From JAMQPK01 sp963761975 (GTDB lineage Bacteria > Acidobacteriota > Vicinamibacteria > Vicinamibacterales > JAMQPK01), in the NCBI GenBank assembly GCA_963761975.1, contig CAVXIR010000007.1, positions 1,426,001 through 1,490,000 of the forward strand: a stretch of 64,000 nt of DNA, given 5' to 3'. Position numbers and translations under genes: made by a program. Positions 9,207 through 17,659 of this stretch are shown here, in pieces. A model generated the notes under the pieces. The model was not told the DNA's origin. It worked only from the letters and a program-made list of their open reading frames with translations, and made no database searches. Within the stretch, counting starts at the first letter, position 1. The number at the start of each line of letters is the position of its first letter.

Positions 9207-10553
9207 CTAGGCCTCGAAACCGGCCCTGTCAAGTTCGATGGCGTCTCCCCCGAGGCTGAAGGCGCCCGCGCGCGTAATCCGCACCGGCACGCGGCGGCCG
9301 AGCCACTGGCGCGGTCCAGGAAAATTCACCACCGTGTTGCCGAATGTGCGCCCCGACAGCTCCCAGTCGCGCCGCCGGCTCACAGAATCGACCAGCACTT
9401 CGACCTCCGAACCGACAGCGGCTTCGTGCAGAGCGAGCTGAATCTCCCGCTGTAGCGCTTGAAGCGCGACGATGCGTCGCGTTTTCTCATCGTCGCTGAT
9501 GTCATCCGGGTACCGCTTCAGCGCCAGCGTGTTTGGCCGCTCCGAGTACTTGAACGAGAACATACTCTCGTATCGGACGAGCCGCGTCAGACTCATAGTC
9601 TCGTCAAAATCGGCGAAAGTCTCTCCTGGAAACCCGACGATCATGTCCGTGGTCAACGTAATGCCCGGAACCATCTCCCGCAGCATCGCGACGAGCTCGA
9701 GATAGCTCTCGCGCGTGTACCGACGGCGCATCGCCGCGAGCAGGCGTGTCGATCCAGACTGCACCGGAAGATGGAAGTGTTTGCAGACGCGCGGCAGATC
9801 TCGAACGGCTTCGATGAGACGCATCGGCACATGCCGTGGATGGGGGCTCGCAAATCGAATGCGCTCGACCCCGGGCACGTCGTGCACAGCCTCGAGAAGC
9901 GCCGCAAAATCGCACGCCGGATCGTCGGGTGCCTGATAGTGATTGACGATCTGCCCGAGCAGTTGAATCTCGCGATGCCCCTCACCCGCCGCCTGAATGA
10001 CTTCGTTGATGATGTCGCGCTTCGGCCGCATGCGTTCGTTGCCGCGCGTGTAAGGCACGACGCAGAACGAGCAGAATTCATTGCAGCCTTCGATGATGGT
10101 GACGTACGCCTTGACGGGATCGTGCCGGCGCGCGACGCCAAGCGGAAACGACACATCGTCGTAGACGTTGACATCGATGCGCGGCGCAGCAGTCGCATCG
10201 GCGACAGCCTGGTTGACCAGCGCTGGTAACTGCTTGAGGCTTTGAGTGCCGACGATGACGTCGATCATGTGCGACCGCTTCAGCAGCGCGCCGGCTTCCT
10301 GCTGCGCGACGCAGCCGGCAACGGCCACCACGGGCGCTCGGCCGGTTTCCTCGCTGGTCTGCCGAATCTCGCCAAGCCGCGTGTAGAGCTTTTCTTCTGC
10401 CCGCTCGCGAACGCTGCAGGTGTTGATGACAACCACGTCGGCGTCGTTCGCATTGGGCGTCGCTTCGTATCCGGCTTGCTCCAACAACCCCGCCATACGT
10501 TCGGAGTCGTGAACGTTCATCTGGCAGCCGTAGGTTTCGATGAAGTACTTCAC
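9207..10553 (-). CDS. miaB: tRNA-2-methylthio-N6-dimethylallyladenosine synthase MiaB
   Basis: 448 residues, GTG start. This radical-SAM methylthiotransferase modifies i6A37 in tRNAs reading UNN codons. The N-terminal UPF0004 domain carries the second-cluster cysteines C10, C46 and C81 (YGCQMN, NTCSVRE, AGCVAQ). The radical-SAM triad is CNEFCSFC at 157-164. The motif usually written QNVNSY appears here as QIVNHY. A C-terminal TRAM region ends in IELDRAGFEA. The start is fixed by MKYFIETYGCQMN, the family N-terminus. The recN frame overlaps the first 476 nt of miaB out of frame, which is discussed under recN. Confidence 0.93.
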   Translation of the reverse strand: MKYFIETYGCQMNVHDSERMAGLLEQAGYEATPNANDADVVVINTCSVRERAEEKLYTRLGEIRQTSEETGRAPVVAVAGCVAQQEAGALLKRSHMIDVIVGTQSLKQLPALVNQAVADATAAPRIDVNVYDDVSFPLGVARRHDPVKAYVTIIEGCNEFCSFCVVPYTRGNERMRPKRDIINEVIQAAGEGHREIQLLGQIVNHYQAPDDPACDFAALLEAVHDVPGVERIRFASPHPRHVPMRLIEAVRDLPRVCKHFHLPVQSGSTRLLAAMRRRYTRESYLELVAMLREMVPGITLTTDMIVGFPGETFADFDETMSLTRLVRYESMFSFKYSERPNTLALKRYPDDISDDEKTRRIVALQALQREIQLALHEAAVGSEVEVLVDSVSRRRDWELSGRTFGNTVVNFPGPRQWLGRRVPVRITRAGAFSLGGDAIELDRAGFEA

Positions 10554-12339
10554 GGTCTCGTCTCTGAATTCTTCCGATTTTGTCGACTCTCGTGGACTCG
10601 TCTGACTCTTCCGACTCGTCGACTCTCCGGGACTTCGACGACTCTCCTGACTCCCCGACTCTCGTTTCGCTTTCGCCTTTTGATATCACTTCGCTTTCGC
10701 CCAACCTCGAGTCCAGTAACTCGCGCGCTGCGGCGCGAACGGCGTCCGTTGGTGTGGCTCCCCCCATCATACGCGCCACTTCCTCGACGCGCTCGGCCTC
10801 GCTCAGACGAACGACGCGGGTTTGCGTACGCCCCTCCGTCACTGACTTTGAGATGCGGAAATGCACATGGCCGGCTGCCGCAATTTGGGGAAGGTGGGTG
10901 ATGCAGAGCACCTGGAACGTCTCGCCGACGCGCCTCATTCTCTTTCCTACCGTATCGGCAACGCGACCGCCGATACCGGAATCGATCTCGTCGAAAATCA
11001 ACGTCTTGCCCGGCGCATCTGCGGCAGCCAGGGTCCTGATGGCCAGCATGACGCGTGACAGTTCGCCACCCGAGGCGATGCGCGCGAGCGGGCGAGGCTC
11101 CTCCCCCACGTTCGCGGAGAGGTAACACTCGGCGACATCAATTCCACTTTCAGACCACGACGCCTCCGGCGCATCGGGTTCGAACCGCACCTCGAATTCC
11201 GTCCGTCCCATTGCAAGCTCGCCGAGAAGCTGTTGAATCTGGACGGCAAAACCTCGCGACGCCTTCCGCCGGTCGCGCGACAGGCCTCGGGCGCGAGCCA
11301 GAAAGCTCTCTCTCGCCACCCGCGTCTCGGCTTCGAGGCCCGCCCGCCGCTCGTCGGCGTTTTCGAGCGCGTCGAGCTGCCGCGCCAGCGTTTCCTTTTT
11401 TGCAATCACATCAGCGAGCGTCGGGCCGTGCTTCCGCTTGACCCGCTCGAGCATGGCCAGCCGATCTTCGACCTCTTGCAAGCGGGCCGGTGATGCGTCG
11501 ATGTTCTCGGCGTAGGTTCGCAGCGTGAGCGCAAGATCCTCCAACTGCGACTTGATGGCGTCGCGCGCATCGAGGTGAGGCAGAAAGACGGGGTCGACAT
11601 CAGCGAGCTCCGTCACTCGCTTCCAGACGGTTGCCAGACGAGCCAGTGCCGCTTCGTCGCTGTCGTAGAGCGCGGCATACGCCTCGCTGCACAGGCGCTG
11701 CAGCTTGTCGGCGCTACTGAGGACTCGTTTGGTGCTTTCGAGATCTTCGTCCTCACCAGCACGCAGCCTGGCTTTCTCGAGCTCCTCCACCTGGAATTTC
11801 AGCAGGTCGAGGCGGGCGGCTTTCTCGCGCTCGTCCATCTGAAATGAGTCGAACTCGGACTGCAACCGCTTCCAGTTTCGAAACGCCTGGGCGACCTCTT
11901 CGCGTGATGCCGAGAGCCCGGCGAATTCGTCAAGCATCAAGAGGTGGCTTTGCGGATCGAGCAACGTCTGATGCTCATGCTGCCCATGGAGCTCGACGAG
12001 CGGCGACGTGCAATCGTTCAGCGCTGCGGCCGTGACGAGTGCGTCGTTGACGAATGCGCGGCTGCGGCCCTGTGCGTTGACATCGCGGCGGACGATAAGT
12101 TCATTGGGTTCGACGGGGGTCAGCCCCCCTATCTCGAAGAGAGCCTGCACGCTGGCCTGTGATTCACCTGTGCGGATGAGGTCGGCTGTCGCGCGGCCGC
12201 CCATCAGGAGGCCGACGGCCTCGACGAGCATCGATTTACCTGCCCCCGTTTCGCCGGTCAGCACGTTCAGCCCGGGGGCGAACTCGACCTCGACCGCGTC
12301 GATGACGGCCAGGTGCTCAATACGTAGGAAGCGAAGCAT
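10078..12339 (-). CDS. recN: DNA repair protein RecN with anomalous C-terminal extension
   Basis: SMC-like ATPase of double-strand break repair. Walker A GETGAGKSMLVEA lies near residue 30. Then comes ELHGQHEHQTLLD, a long coiled-coil middle, the signature ASGGELSRVMLAIRTL and Walker B TLIFDEIDSGIGG, followed by THLPQIAAAGH. Recognisable RecN ends near residue 548 (DAVRAAARELLDSRLGE, about 10695), the normal family length. The frame then reads through a GAGTC-rich repeat (VGESGESSKSRRVDESEESD) and continues out of frame into miaB to a stop at 10078, giving 753 residues. The last 160 residues are very probably not native. Either the repeat removed the real stop or an indel lies within it; another frame stops at 10550, overlapping the miaB GTG. 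Confidence 0.88.
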   Translation of the reverse strand: MLRFLRIEHLAVIDAVEVEFAPGLNVLTGETGAGKSMLVEAVGLLMGGRATADLIRTGESQASVQALFEIGGLTPVEPNELIVRRDVNAQGRSRAFVNDALVTAAALNDCTSPLVELHGQHEHQTLLDPQSHLLMLDEFAGLSASREEVAQAFRNWKRLQSEFDSFQMDEREKAARLDLLKFQVEELEKARLRAGEDEDLESTKRVLSSADKLQRLCSEAYAALYDSDEAALARLATVWKRVTELADVDPVFLPHLDARDAIKSQLEDLALTLRTYAENIDASPARLQEVEDRLAMLERVKRKHGPTLADVIAKKETLARQLDALENADERRAGLEAETRVARESFLARARGLSRDRRKASRGFAVQIQQLLGELAMGRTEFEVRFEPDAPEASWSESGIDVAECYLSANVGEEPRPLARIASGGELSRVMLAIRTLAAADAPGKTLIFDEIDSGIGGRVADTVGKRMRRVGETFQVLCITHLPQIAAAGHVHFRISKSVTEGRTQTRVVRLSEAERVEEVARMMGGATPTDAVRAAARELLDSRLGESEVISKGESETRVGESGESSKSRRVDESEESDESTRVDKIGRIQRRDREVLHRNLRLPDERSRLRTYGGVVGASRIRSDAQCERRRRGCHQHLQRSRAGRRKALHAAWRDSADQRGNRPSARGGRCRLRRAAGSRRAAEAVAHDRRHRRHSKPQAVTSAGQPGCRRCDCCAAHRCQRLRRCVVSAWRRAPARSRQGVRHHHRRLQ
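10560..10690 (-). repeat. GAGTC-rich degenerate repeat at the recN-miaB junction
   Basis: About 130 nt built of GAGTC words spaced 6-12 nt apart (for example GAGAGTCGACGAGTCGG on the minus strand). It resembles the GACTC-rich block at 6340-6540. It is read as a Glu/Ser/Asp/Arg-rich tail in the recN frame and ends just upstream of the miaB start. Confidence 0.65.
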
Positions 12340-12580
12340 CGCTAAAAGACTTGTCTCGCCGCAGTCGCGCCGTAGCCGTAGCGAAGGCGGACGAAGGCGG
12401 GGAACTCCAATGGTACCATATGTTTGACAGCCGTTAGGACGCGTGGTATCTAACTCTGCGCCTGCGCGAAACGCTTCGGTATCACCTGCCGAAGACTTGG
12501 CGAAGGCGGTCCGCGCTGTCCCAGCGGCGCACTTTTGCCCGGAGGCTTATTTGCGCACGCTCGGAAACCTGCTGCTCGCC

Positions 12581-13330
12581 ATGCAGGCCGACGGAGCCCC
12601 TGCCGCCGCTGCACCACACGCATTGGGCGGAGGGTTCATCGACCTCATCAAACAATCGTTCTCAACGCCCGTTTCCGGTTTCGTCCTTGGCGCGTTGATC
12701 ATTTTCTCGATCGTGTCGTGGGGGATCATTCTCTACAAGCTGTTGTCGTTCAACCGGATTCAATCGCAGAGCTCGCGGTTCCTCGACATTTTCCGGCGTA
12801 GCACAAAGTTCTCAGAAGTGCAGTCTGTCTGCCAGTCGTTGAACGACAGCCCGCTCGTGGGAATTTTTCTCGCGGGCTACGCCGAGCTGAATTTGCAACT
12901 TCGTCAATCGCCCGGCGGGGCAAATCCTGCGCACAATCCGGCGCCGACGCCCTCGCGTCCCGTTCTCAAGTCGCTCGTCTCGGTCGACCGCGCGCTGATG
13001 CGAGCCTCGAACGTCGAAACGAACAAACTGGAGAAGCACATTACGTTTCTTGCCACGACCGCCGCGGTGACACCGTTTATTGGATTGTTTGGAACCGTGC
13101 TCGGCATCATCGCGGCATTTCAGGGAATCGGCTCGCAGGGCTCGACGAGCCTCGACGTGGTGGCACCCGGCATCGCCGATGCATTAATCGCCACGGCGGC
13201 GGGGCTCGCCGCCGCGATTCCGGCAGTCTATTTCTATAACCTGCTCACGCAGCGCGTAAAGGCGCTGGCGTCGGAAATGGATGATTTCTCTCTCGAATTT
13301 CTGAACATCGTCGAGCGGAATTTCACGTAA
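12581..13330 (+). CDS. tolQ: TolQ/ExbB proton channel subunit
   Basis: Inner-membrane motor subunit of the Tol-Pal system, using proton flow with TolR to energise TolA/TonB. The first helix is about FVLGALIIFSIVSWGIILY. The second and third helices follow FLATTAAVTPFIGLFGTVLGIIAAF and APGIADALIATAAGLAAAIPAV, the classic ExbB/TolQ C-terminal signature. The frame can also start at a GTG at 12443. The extra 46 residues lack family resemblance and include repeat-like GCGAAGGCGG sequence, so I prefer the ATG at 12581 (about 249 residues). It is the first gene of a tolQ-tolR-tolA/tonB-tolB-pal-cpoB operon and is divergent from recN. Confidence 0.88.
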   Translation: MQADGAPAAAAPHALGGGFIDLIKQSFSTPVSGFVLGALIIFSIVSWGIILYKLLSFNRIQSQSSRFLDIFRRSTKFSEVQSVCQSLNDSPLVGIFLAGYAELNLQLRQSPGGANPAHNPAPTPSRPVLKSLVSVDRALMRASNVETNKLEKHITFLATTAAVTPFIGLFGTVLGIIAAFQGIGSQGSTSLDVVAPGIADALIATAAGLAAAIPAVYFYNLLTQRVKALASEMDDFSLEFLNIVERNFT

Positions 13331-13806
13331 TGCCAAAGGTCCAGTCGTTCGACCACGAAAAAGGCGGGCATTCGCGCCGCGGCCGCCGCACATCGACATC
13401 GCTCGCCGAGATAAACGTGGTTCCGCTCGTCGACGTGATGCTCGTGCTGCTCATCATCTTCATGGTGACGGCACCAATGATGCAGCGAGGCGTGGAAATA
13501 CAACTGCCTGTCGCGCGCCGCGGCACATCGATCAGCGCAGAACCGGTGTTCGTCACGCTTCCGTTGTCGTATCGTAAGGATCAGCAGGTGCTCATCGGAC
13601 CGGATGGGAAACAGGAGGCCGTTCCGCTTCGCGTCCTCGGTGAACGTGCGCGCCAGATGCTCGTATCGCGCGCAAGCAAGCAGGTCTATCTCCGCATGGA
13701 TGCCGGCATGAACGCGCAGGAGTTCATGACAGTCATGGACACGCTGAAGGATGGCGGCGTCGAAGGCGTCGGTGTCGTGGCGCTGGACTCGAAAAAGGCG
13801 CCTTAG
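13330..13806 (+). CDS. tolR: TolR/ExbD-type biopolymer transporter
   Basis: 158 residues. Single-span partner of TolQ: basic N-terminus RRGRRTSTSLAEINVVP, then the helix PLVDVMLVLLIIFMVTAP with the conserved proton-carrying Asp (LVDVML). A periplasmic domain ends VGVVALDSKKAP. Its ATG overlaps the tolQ stop by one base (TAATG), indicating coupled translation. The presence of tolB and pal downstream supports TolR rather than an iron-uptake ExbD. Confidence 0.9.
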   Translation: MPKVQSFDHEKGGHSRRGRRTSTSLAEINVVPLVDVMLVLLIIFMVTAPMMQRGVEIQLPVARRGTSISAEPVFVTLPLSYRKDQQVLIGPDGKQEAVPLRVLGERARQMLVSRASKQVYLRMDAGMNAQEFMTVMDTLKDGGVEGVGVVALDSKKAP

Positions 13807-13808
13807 CC

Positions 13809-14594
13809 ATGGAAGCGGCTGTCAGCGACATCTTGAGGAGTCGGAGCCGGGAACCGGAAGGCTTGCGGAAGACCTCAGCCATTTCGCTGGGAGTGCACGC
13901 CGCCGTGCTGGGAATCCTGGCATTCGTACCGGCCATCATGCCGAAGGCTGCAGAAAAGCCACGCGTGGTCATGCACATCAGCCTGGGTGGCGCCCCGGGC
14001 CCCAGTAATGGTGGCTTGCAGATGCTTGGCGGCAAGAACATCCAAGCGGCCGCGCCGTCGGAGGCCCCGACGCTCGTCCGGCATCTCCCTCCGTCGGTGA
14101 CGCCTCCGAAGATGACGATGCCCGATACGACTCAGAAGCCGCGGACGCCCCCGAAGCCGACGGTTTCGTCTAAAGATCCTAAAGGCACGGTGACGGGCCG
14201 CGGATTCGAGACACAGGTCGGGACAGCAAAGGTTGATACTGGTGCGAAAGGTCAGGGCTTCGGCTTGTCGAGCGGCGGGGGCGGCGGAACAGGCGGCTAT
14301 CTCGACGTGCACAATTTCTGCTGTCCGGAATACATCGTCGACATGATCAACCGCGTGCGCCGAAACTGGAATCAGAACCAGCAGGCGACCGGTATGGTAT
14401 TGATGAAGTTTACGATTCAGCGCAATGGACAGATCACGGGTATTGAAGTGGAAAAGCCGAGCGGGTACCCGCCGCTCGACATCGAATCGCAGCGCGCGCT
14501 CGTAAACACGAAAATGCTGGCCCCTCTGCCCGGCGCCTTTCCAGAACAAGAACTGCCGGTCCACCTGAGCTTCGAATACGAACGAATAAGATAG
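13809..14594 (+). CDS. TonB-family energy transducer in the TolA position
   Basis: 261 residues: short cytoplasmic N-terminus, one helix (SLGVHAAVLGILAFVPAIM), then a Pro/Lys-rich periplasmic spacer (TPPKMTMPDTTQKPRTPPKP). A glycine stretch follows (SSGGGGGTGG), and then a TonB C-terminal domain (VDMINRVRRNWNQNQQATGMVLMKFTIQRNG). By position between tolR and tolB it plays the TolA role, linking the TolQR motor to TolB/Pal at the outer membrane. The paired cysteines at NFCCPEY are unusual. Confidence 0.85.
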   Translation: MEAAVSDILRSRSREPEGLRKTSAISLGVHAAVLGILAFVPAIMPKAAEKPRVVMHISLGGAPGPSNGGLQMLGGKNIQAAAPSEAPTLVRHLPPSVTPPKMTMPDTTQKPRTPPKPTVSSKDPKGTVTGRGFETQVGTAKVDTGAKGQGFGLSSGGGGGTGGYLDVHNFCCPEYIVDMINRVRRNWNQNQQATGMVLMKFTIQRNGQITGIEVEKPSGYPPLDIESQRALVNTKMLAPLPGAFPEQELPVHLSFEYERIR

Positions 14595-14602
14595 AGATAA
14601 CC

Positions 14603-15976
14603 ATGAGGAATCCCGTCCGAACCTTCTACCTTACCGTCTCGTGCGTTTTGGGCGTTGCCTTGGTTACGGCGCAGAATCCGCCCGCGCCCGAGGGTCCCCG
14701 CCCTCAAACGGAGATCAGCGTCACGATCACGGGAGACATCGGCGCCCCACCCCACTACGCGGTCCCCGACTTCATCGCGTTGACGAACGAGAAGGAGACG
14801 ATCGAAGCCGCACGAGTCATCGCGGAAGTCCTGTGGAACGATCTGTCGTTCGAGCGCGAATATGACATGATCCCGCGCGACACATACAAGGGGATCGAGA
14901 CCACGCCAAACGCAGAAACGATCGCGTTCGATCGCTGGCGCGAGCTCGGTGCGGACGGGGTCGTCAAGGGCACCATCAGGAAGACAGGCAATACGTTTCA
15001 GGTCGAAATGCGGCTGTTCAACGTGAGAGCGCGTGCGGTGGCGCTCGGCCGCGTATACGACAACATCGCGCTGAGAAATCCGCGGGCGGCAGCGCACACG
15101 ATTTCGGACGAGATTCACCAGACACAAAGCGGTCTGCGTGGCGTCGCGCGATCGAAACTCACCTTCGTCTCCGATCGCGACAACGAGCGCGTCGTCGATA
15201 CGGTGGAAACACGCAACGTCAAAGAGGTTTACGTCACCGACTACGACGGCGCGAATCAGGTGCGCGTCACGTCAAACCGCCGGTTGAACCTTGGGCCGAC
15301 ATGGTCGCCCGATGGGAGGAGCATTGCATACTCCTCCTACACCAAAATACAACCGCAAATCCTGGTGTCCAACGTCTATCAGGGCACCCGCGAAACGCTC
15401 ACGGATGAAAAGACGGGCGCCTACCTGCCGGTCTTCTCTCCGGACGGGAGTCGCATCGCCTTCATGTCGCAACGTGACGGCAATTCGGAGATCTACGTGA
15501 TGAACCGGGATGGATCCGGCACACGCCGGCTGACGAACAACTCCGCGGCCGATACGACTCCTACCTGGTCTCCGACAGGTACGCAGATCGCGTTCACCTC
15601 GGATCGCTCCGGCTCGCCGCAAATCTGGATGATGGACGCCGACGGGTTGAACGTTCGCCGCATCACCCTGGGCGAATCCTGGGCCGACCGTGCCACCTGG
15701 TCGCCGGCGCCCTTCAACGAAATCGCATACGCGGCGCGGTCCGGCCCCGGATTCGACATCAGGATCTACGATGTTGCCGCCGGAAAAGTGACCTCCACGC
15801 TCACTGACGGCGCGGGCACAAACGAGAGTCCGGCGTTCTCGCCAAACGGCCGCCACATCGCGTTCATCTCGTCGCGTGTCGGCAAGTTTCAGATCTTCAC
15901 GATGGCGCGAGACGGCAAAAACCTGCGACAAGTTACTCGAACGGGCAACAATACCTACCCGAACTGGTCGCGATAA
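14603..15976 (+). CDS. tolB: Tol-Pal system beta-propeller TolB
   Basis: 457 residues with a signal peptide (LTVSCVLGVALVTAQ). The N-terminal alpha/beta domain (about 35-175) is followed by a six-bladed WD40-like propeller of repeats such as LGPTWSPDGRSIAY, LPVFSPDGSRIAFMS, TPTWSPTGTQIAFTS and SPAFSPNGRHIAFIS. The periplasmic protein binds Pal and couples to TolA. It sits 8 nt after the TonB-like gene and 9 nt before pal. Normal family length. Confidence 0.94.
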   Translation: MRNPVRTFYLTVSCVLGVALVTAQNPPAPEGPRPQTEISVTITGDIGAPPHYAVPDFIALTNEKETIEAARVIAEVLWNDLSFEREYDMIPRDTYKGIETTPNAETIAFDRWRELGADGVVKGTIRKTGNTFQVEMRLFNVRARAVALGRVYDNIALRNPRAAAHTISDEIHQTQSGLRGVARSKLTFVSDRDNERVVDTVETRNVKEVYVTDYDGANQVRVTSNRRLNLGPTWSPDGRSIAYSSYTKIQPQILVSNVYQGTRETLTDEKTGAYLPVFSPDGSRIAFMSQRDGNSEIYVMNRDGSGTRRLTNNSAADTTPTWSPTGTQIAFTSDRSGSPQIWMMDADGLNVRRITLGESWADRATWSPAPFNEIAYAARSGPGFDIRIYDVAAGKVTSTLTDGAGTNESPAFSPNGRHIAFISSRVGKFQIFTMARDGKNLRQVTRTGNNTYPNWSR

Positions 15977-15985
15977 TGAGTATTC

Positions 15986-16561
15986 ATGACGACAACAGCT
16001 ATGAGACAGAGAATATCGATTTACATCTGCGTACTAATGCTCGTCGGAGCCGCGGGCTGTAAGAAGGGCCAGCCGCCAGTGGCGCGGCCTACACCGCCAC
16101 CTCCCCCACCGACGGCAACCACCAAGCCACCGGCGCCGCCGGCCCCGATGCGCGAGCCCATGCCGCCGGAACCGATTCCGAGCGACGATGTGGCCGGTCG
16201 ATCGCTCGATGATTTGAACCGCGACTCACCGCTGAAGCCCGTGTTTTTCGAGTACGACAGCTCCGATGTGAACGATGCCGGCCGCGTGACGCTGCAAGCG
16301 AACGCCGCGGTGCTGAAGAAGTACGCATCGTGGGTCATCACTATCGAAGGCCACTGCGATGAGCGCGGAACCGCGGAGTACAATCTGGCGCTGGGTGAGC
16401 GACGCGCCGTCTCGGCGCGGCAGTACCTCATCTCGCTCGGGCTCGACGCAAACCGACTGCGCACTGTGAGCTACGGCAGCGAGTTTCCCTTCGATCCGGC
16501 GCATCAGGAAAACGCGTGGAGCCGGAACCGCCGGGCACATTTTGTGATTACTGCGAAATGA
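15986..16561 (+). CDS. pal: Peptidoglycan-associated lipoprotein Pal
   Basis: 191 residues. The lipoprotein signal ends LVGAAGC, with the lipidated Cys near residue 25. A Pro-rich linker (PTPPPPPPTATTKPPAPP) follows, then an OmpA-like peptidoglycan-binding domain (VFFEYDSSDV, EGHCDERGTAEYNLALGERR, RLRTVSYGSEFP, RNRRAHFVI). It anchors the outer membrane to peptidoglycan and binds TolB. The linker is longer and more proline-rich than in E. coli. Confidence 0.95.
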   Translation: MTTTAMRQRISIYICVLMLVGAAGCKKGQPPVARPTPPPPPPTATTKPPAPPAPMREPMPPEPIPSDDVAGRSLDDLNRDSPLKPVFFEYDSSDVNDAGRVTLQANAAVLKKYASWVITIEGHCDERGTAEYNLALGERRAVSARQYLISLGLDANRLRTVSYGSEFPFDPAHQENAWSRNRRAHFVITAK

Positions 16562-16656
16562 GCCGCGAGCGGCGCGGGGCGATGGGGCCCCGCAAGCGAG
16601 CGGCGAGGAGCGGGTGTTGGGGCCCCGCGACAAAACAATGAGCCGCGAGCGGCGCG
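16559..16656 (+). repeat. 79-nt-family repeat between pal and cpoB
   Basis: One full unit plus the start of the next: ATGAGCCGCGAGCGGCGCG occurs at 16559 and again 79 nt later at 16638, the same period as the 8751-9180 array. It holds two GGGGCCCC palindromes and ends GCGACAAAACAATGAG. It lies upstream of, and in the same orientation as, cpoB. The first base pairs overlap the pal stop. Confidence 0.85.
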
Positions 16657-16669
16657 ACCAAGAAAGGGC

Positions 16670-17569
16670 ATGAGCATGACGAATCGAATAACCACGACAC
16701 GCGCTGCAGTTGCGCTGTTCCTGGCGCTGGCATACGTGGCGCTCTCGCCCGCCGTTCCCGCGGCCGCCGATCGCGAGCATCAGCAGATCATGGCCGATCT
16801 GCGGATGCTGCAGGAGCAGACGCAACAGCTGCAGGCGCTGATGAACGACCTGGGCGAGGCGCTCAGGGCCGTCAGCTCGCGCATCGAAGATCAGACATCG
16901 CTCGAGCGCAAGGCATTTGCCGACGGCAAAGTACAGATGGACACGATGTCTGGCGACCTGCGCATCGTCCGCGAAAAGGTCGACGAGACTAACGTTCGGC
17001 TGGGCACGATCACACAGGAGCTTGAATCGATCCGTCAGGCCATTCCCGAGCCTGCCGCATTCATGAATGTCCCAGTCAACCCCGTCAACACCGACTCATC
17101 CGCCGGTACTCCGGGGGTCACGCCGCAAGGCACAGCTCCGGCGCCAGTGGCGGGCGCGTCGGCACCGCCGCCGGTTGCCGGCGTGCAGCCACAGAGACTG
17201 TTCGACAGTTCGTACGGCGATTACACGGCGGGCAACTATACGCTGGCCGTGCAGGGATTCGAGAGCTATCTGGGATATTTCCCCAAGAACCAGCGCGCAC
17301 ACGAGGCGCAACTCTATGTGGCCGAATCGCTTGCCTACGACAAGAAAGACATGGAGGCGGTCGTCGCGTACCAGCGCGTGATCGCCAATTATCCGGGTTC
17401 GGCATCGGTGCCGACGGCCTACTACAAGCGCGGGCTTGCACTCGAGCGGCTTGGAGAAATGGGCCGCGCGAAGGAATCGTACGAGGCGGTCATGAAACAA
17501 TTTCCCGATGCGCAACAAGCCACGCTGGCCAAGCAGCGGCTCGACGGGTTGAATCGGGCAGCAAGATAG
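16670..17569 (+). CDS. cpoB: Tol-Pal accessory protein CpoB (YbgF)
   Basis: 299 residues. Signal peptide (AAVALFLALAYVALSPAVPAAA), then a coiled coil (residues about 40-120: QQIMADLRMLQEQTQQLQALMND), then an Ala/Pro-rich linker. C-terminal TPR repeats follow (LFDSSYGDYTAGNYTLAVQGF, AHEAQLYVAESLAYDKKDM, AYYKRGLALERLGEMGRAK). In Enterobacteria CpoB coordinates Tol energy with peptidoglycan synthesis. It is last of the tol genes, after the 79-nt repeat, and may be expressed through it. A second in-frame ATG lies two codons on. Confidence 0.9.
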   Translation: MSMTNRITTTRAAVALFLALAYVALSPAVPAAADREHQQIMADLRMLQEQTQQLQALMNDLGEALRAVSSRIEDQTSLERKAFADGKVQMDTMSGDLRIVREKVDETNVRLGTITQELESIRQAIPEPAAFMNVPVNPVNTDSSAGTPGVTPQGTAPAPVAGASAPPPVAGVQPQRLFDSSYGDYTAGNYTLAVQGFESYLGYFPKNQRAHEAQLYVAESLAYDKKDMEAVVAYQRVIANYPGSASVPTAYYKRGLALERLGEMGRAKESYEAVMKQFPDAQQATLAKQRLDGLNRAAR

Positions 17570-17586
17570 TTTTCGGTTTTCAGTCG

Positions 17587-17626
17587 TCAGTTTTCAGTAA
17601 GATCACGCAGCCTGACTGAAAACTGA
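17587..17626. repeat. Inverted repeat TCAGTTTTCAGT between cpoB and ssb
   Basis: Perfect 12-nt arms at 17587-17598 and 17615-17626, with further partial copies of TTTTCAGT and AACTGA around them. There is no clear T-tract. It could be a weak terminator for the tol operon or simply another junction repeat. Confidence 0.6.
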
Positions 17627-17659
17627 TAACTGAGCACTGACAACTGAGAAGAGGCAACG

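Noticed and set aside
8466..9455. Overlapping ORFs on both strands encoding GPREKLRATSGAGQ/SRGPNTRSSPLACG-type repeats
   Set aside because: They are translations of the 79-nt repeat in several frames, with no domain and no ribosome sites; the DNA repeat explains them.
12443..12580. N-terminal extension of TolQ from the GTG at 12443
   Set aside because: The 46 extra residues do not resemble the family and contain repeat-like GCGAAGGCGG sequence; the ATG at 12581 gives normal length.
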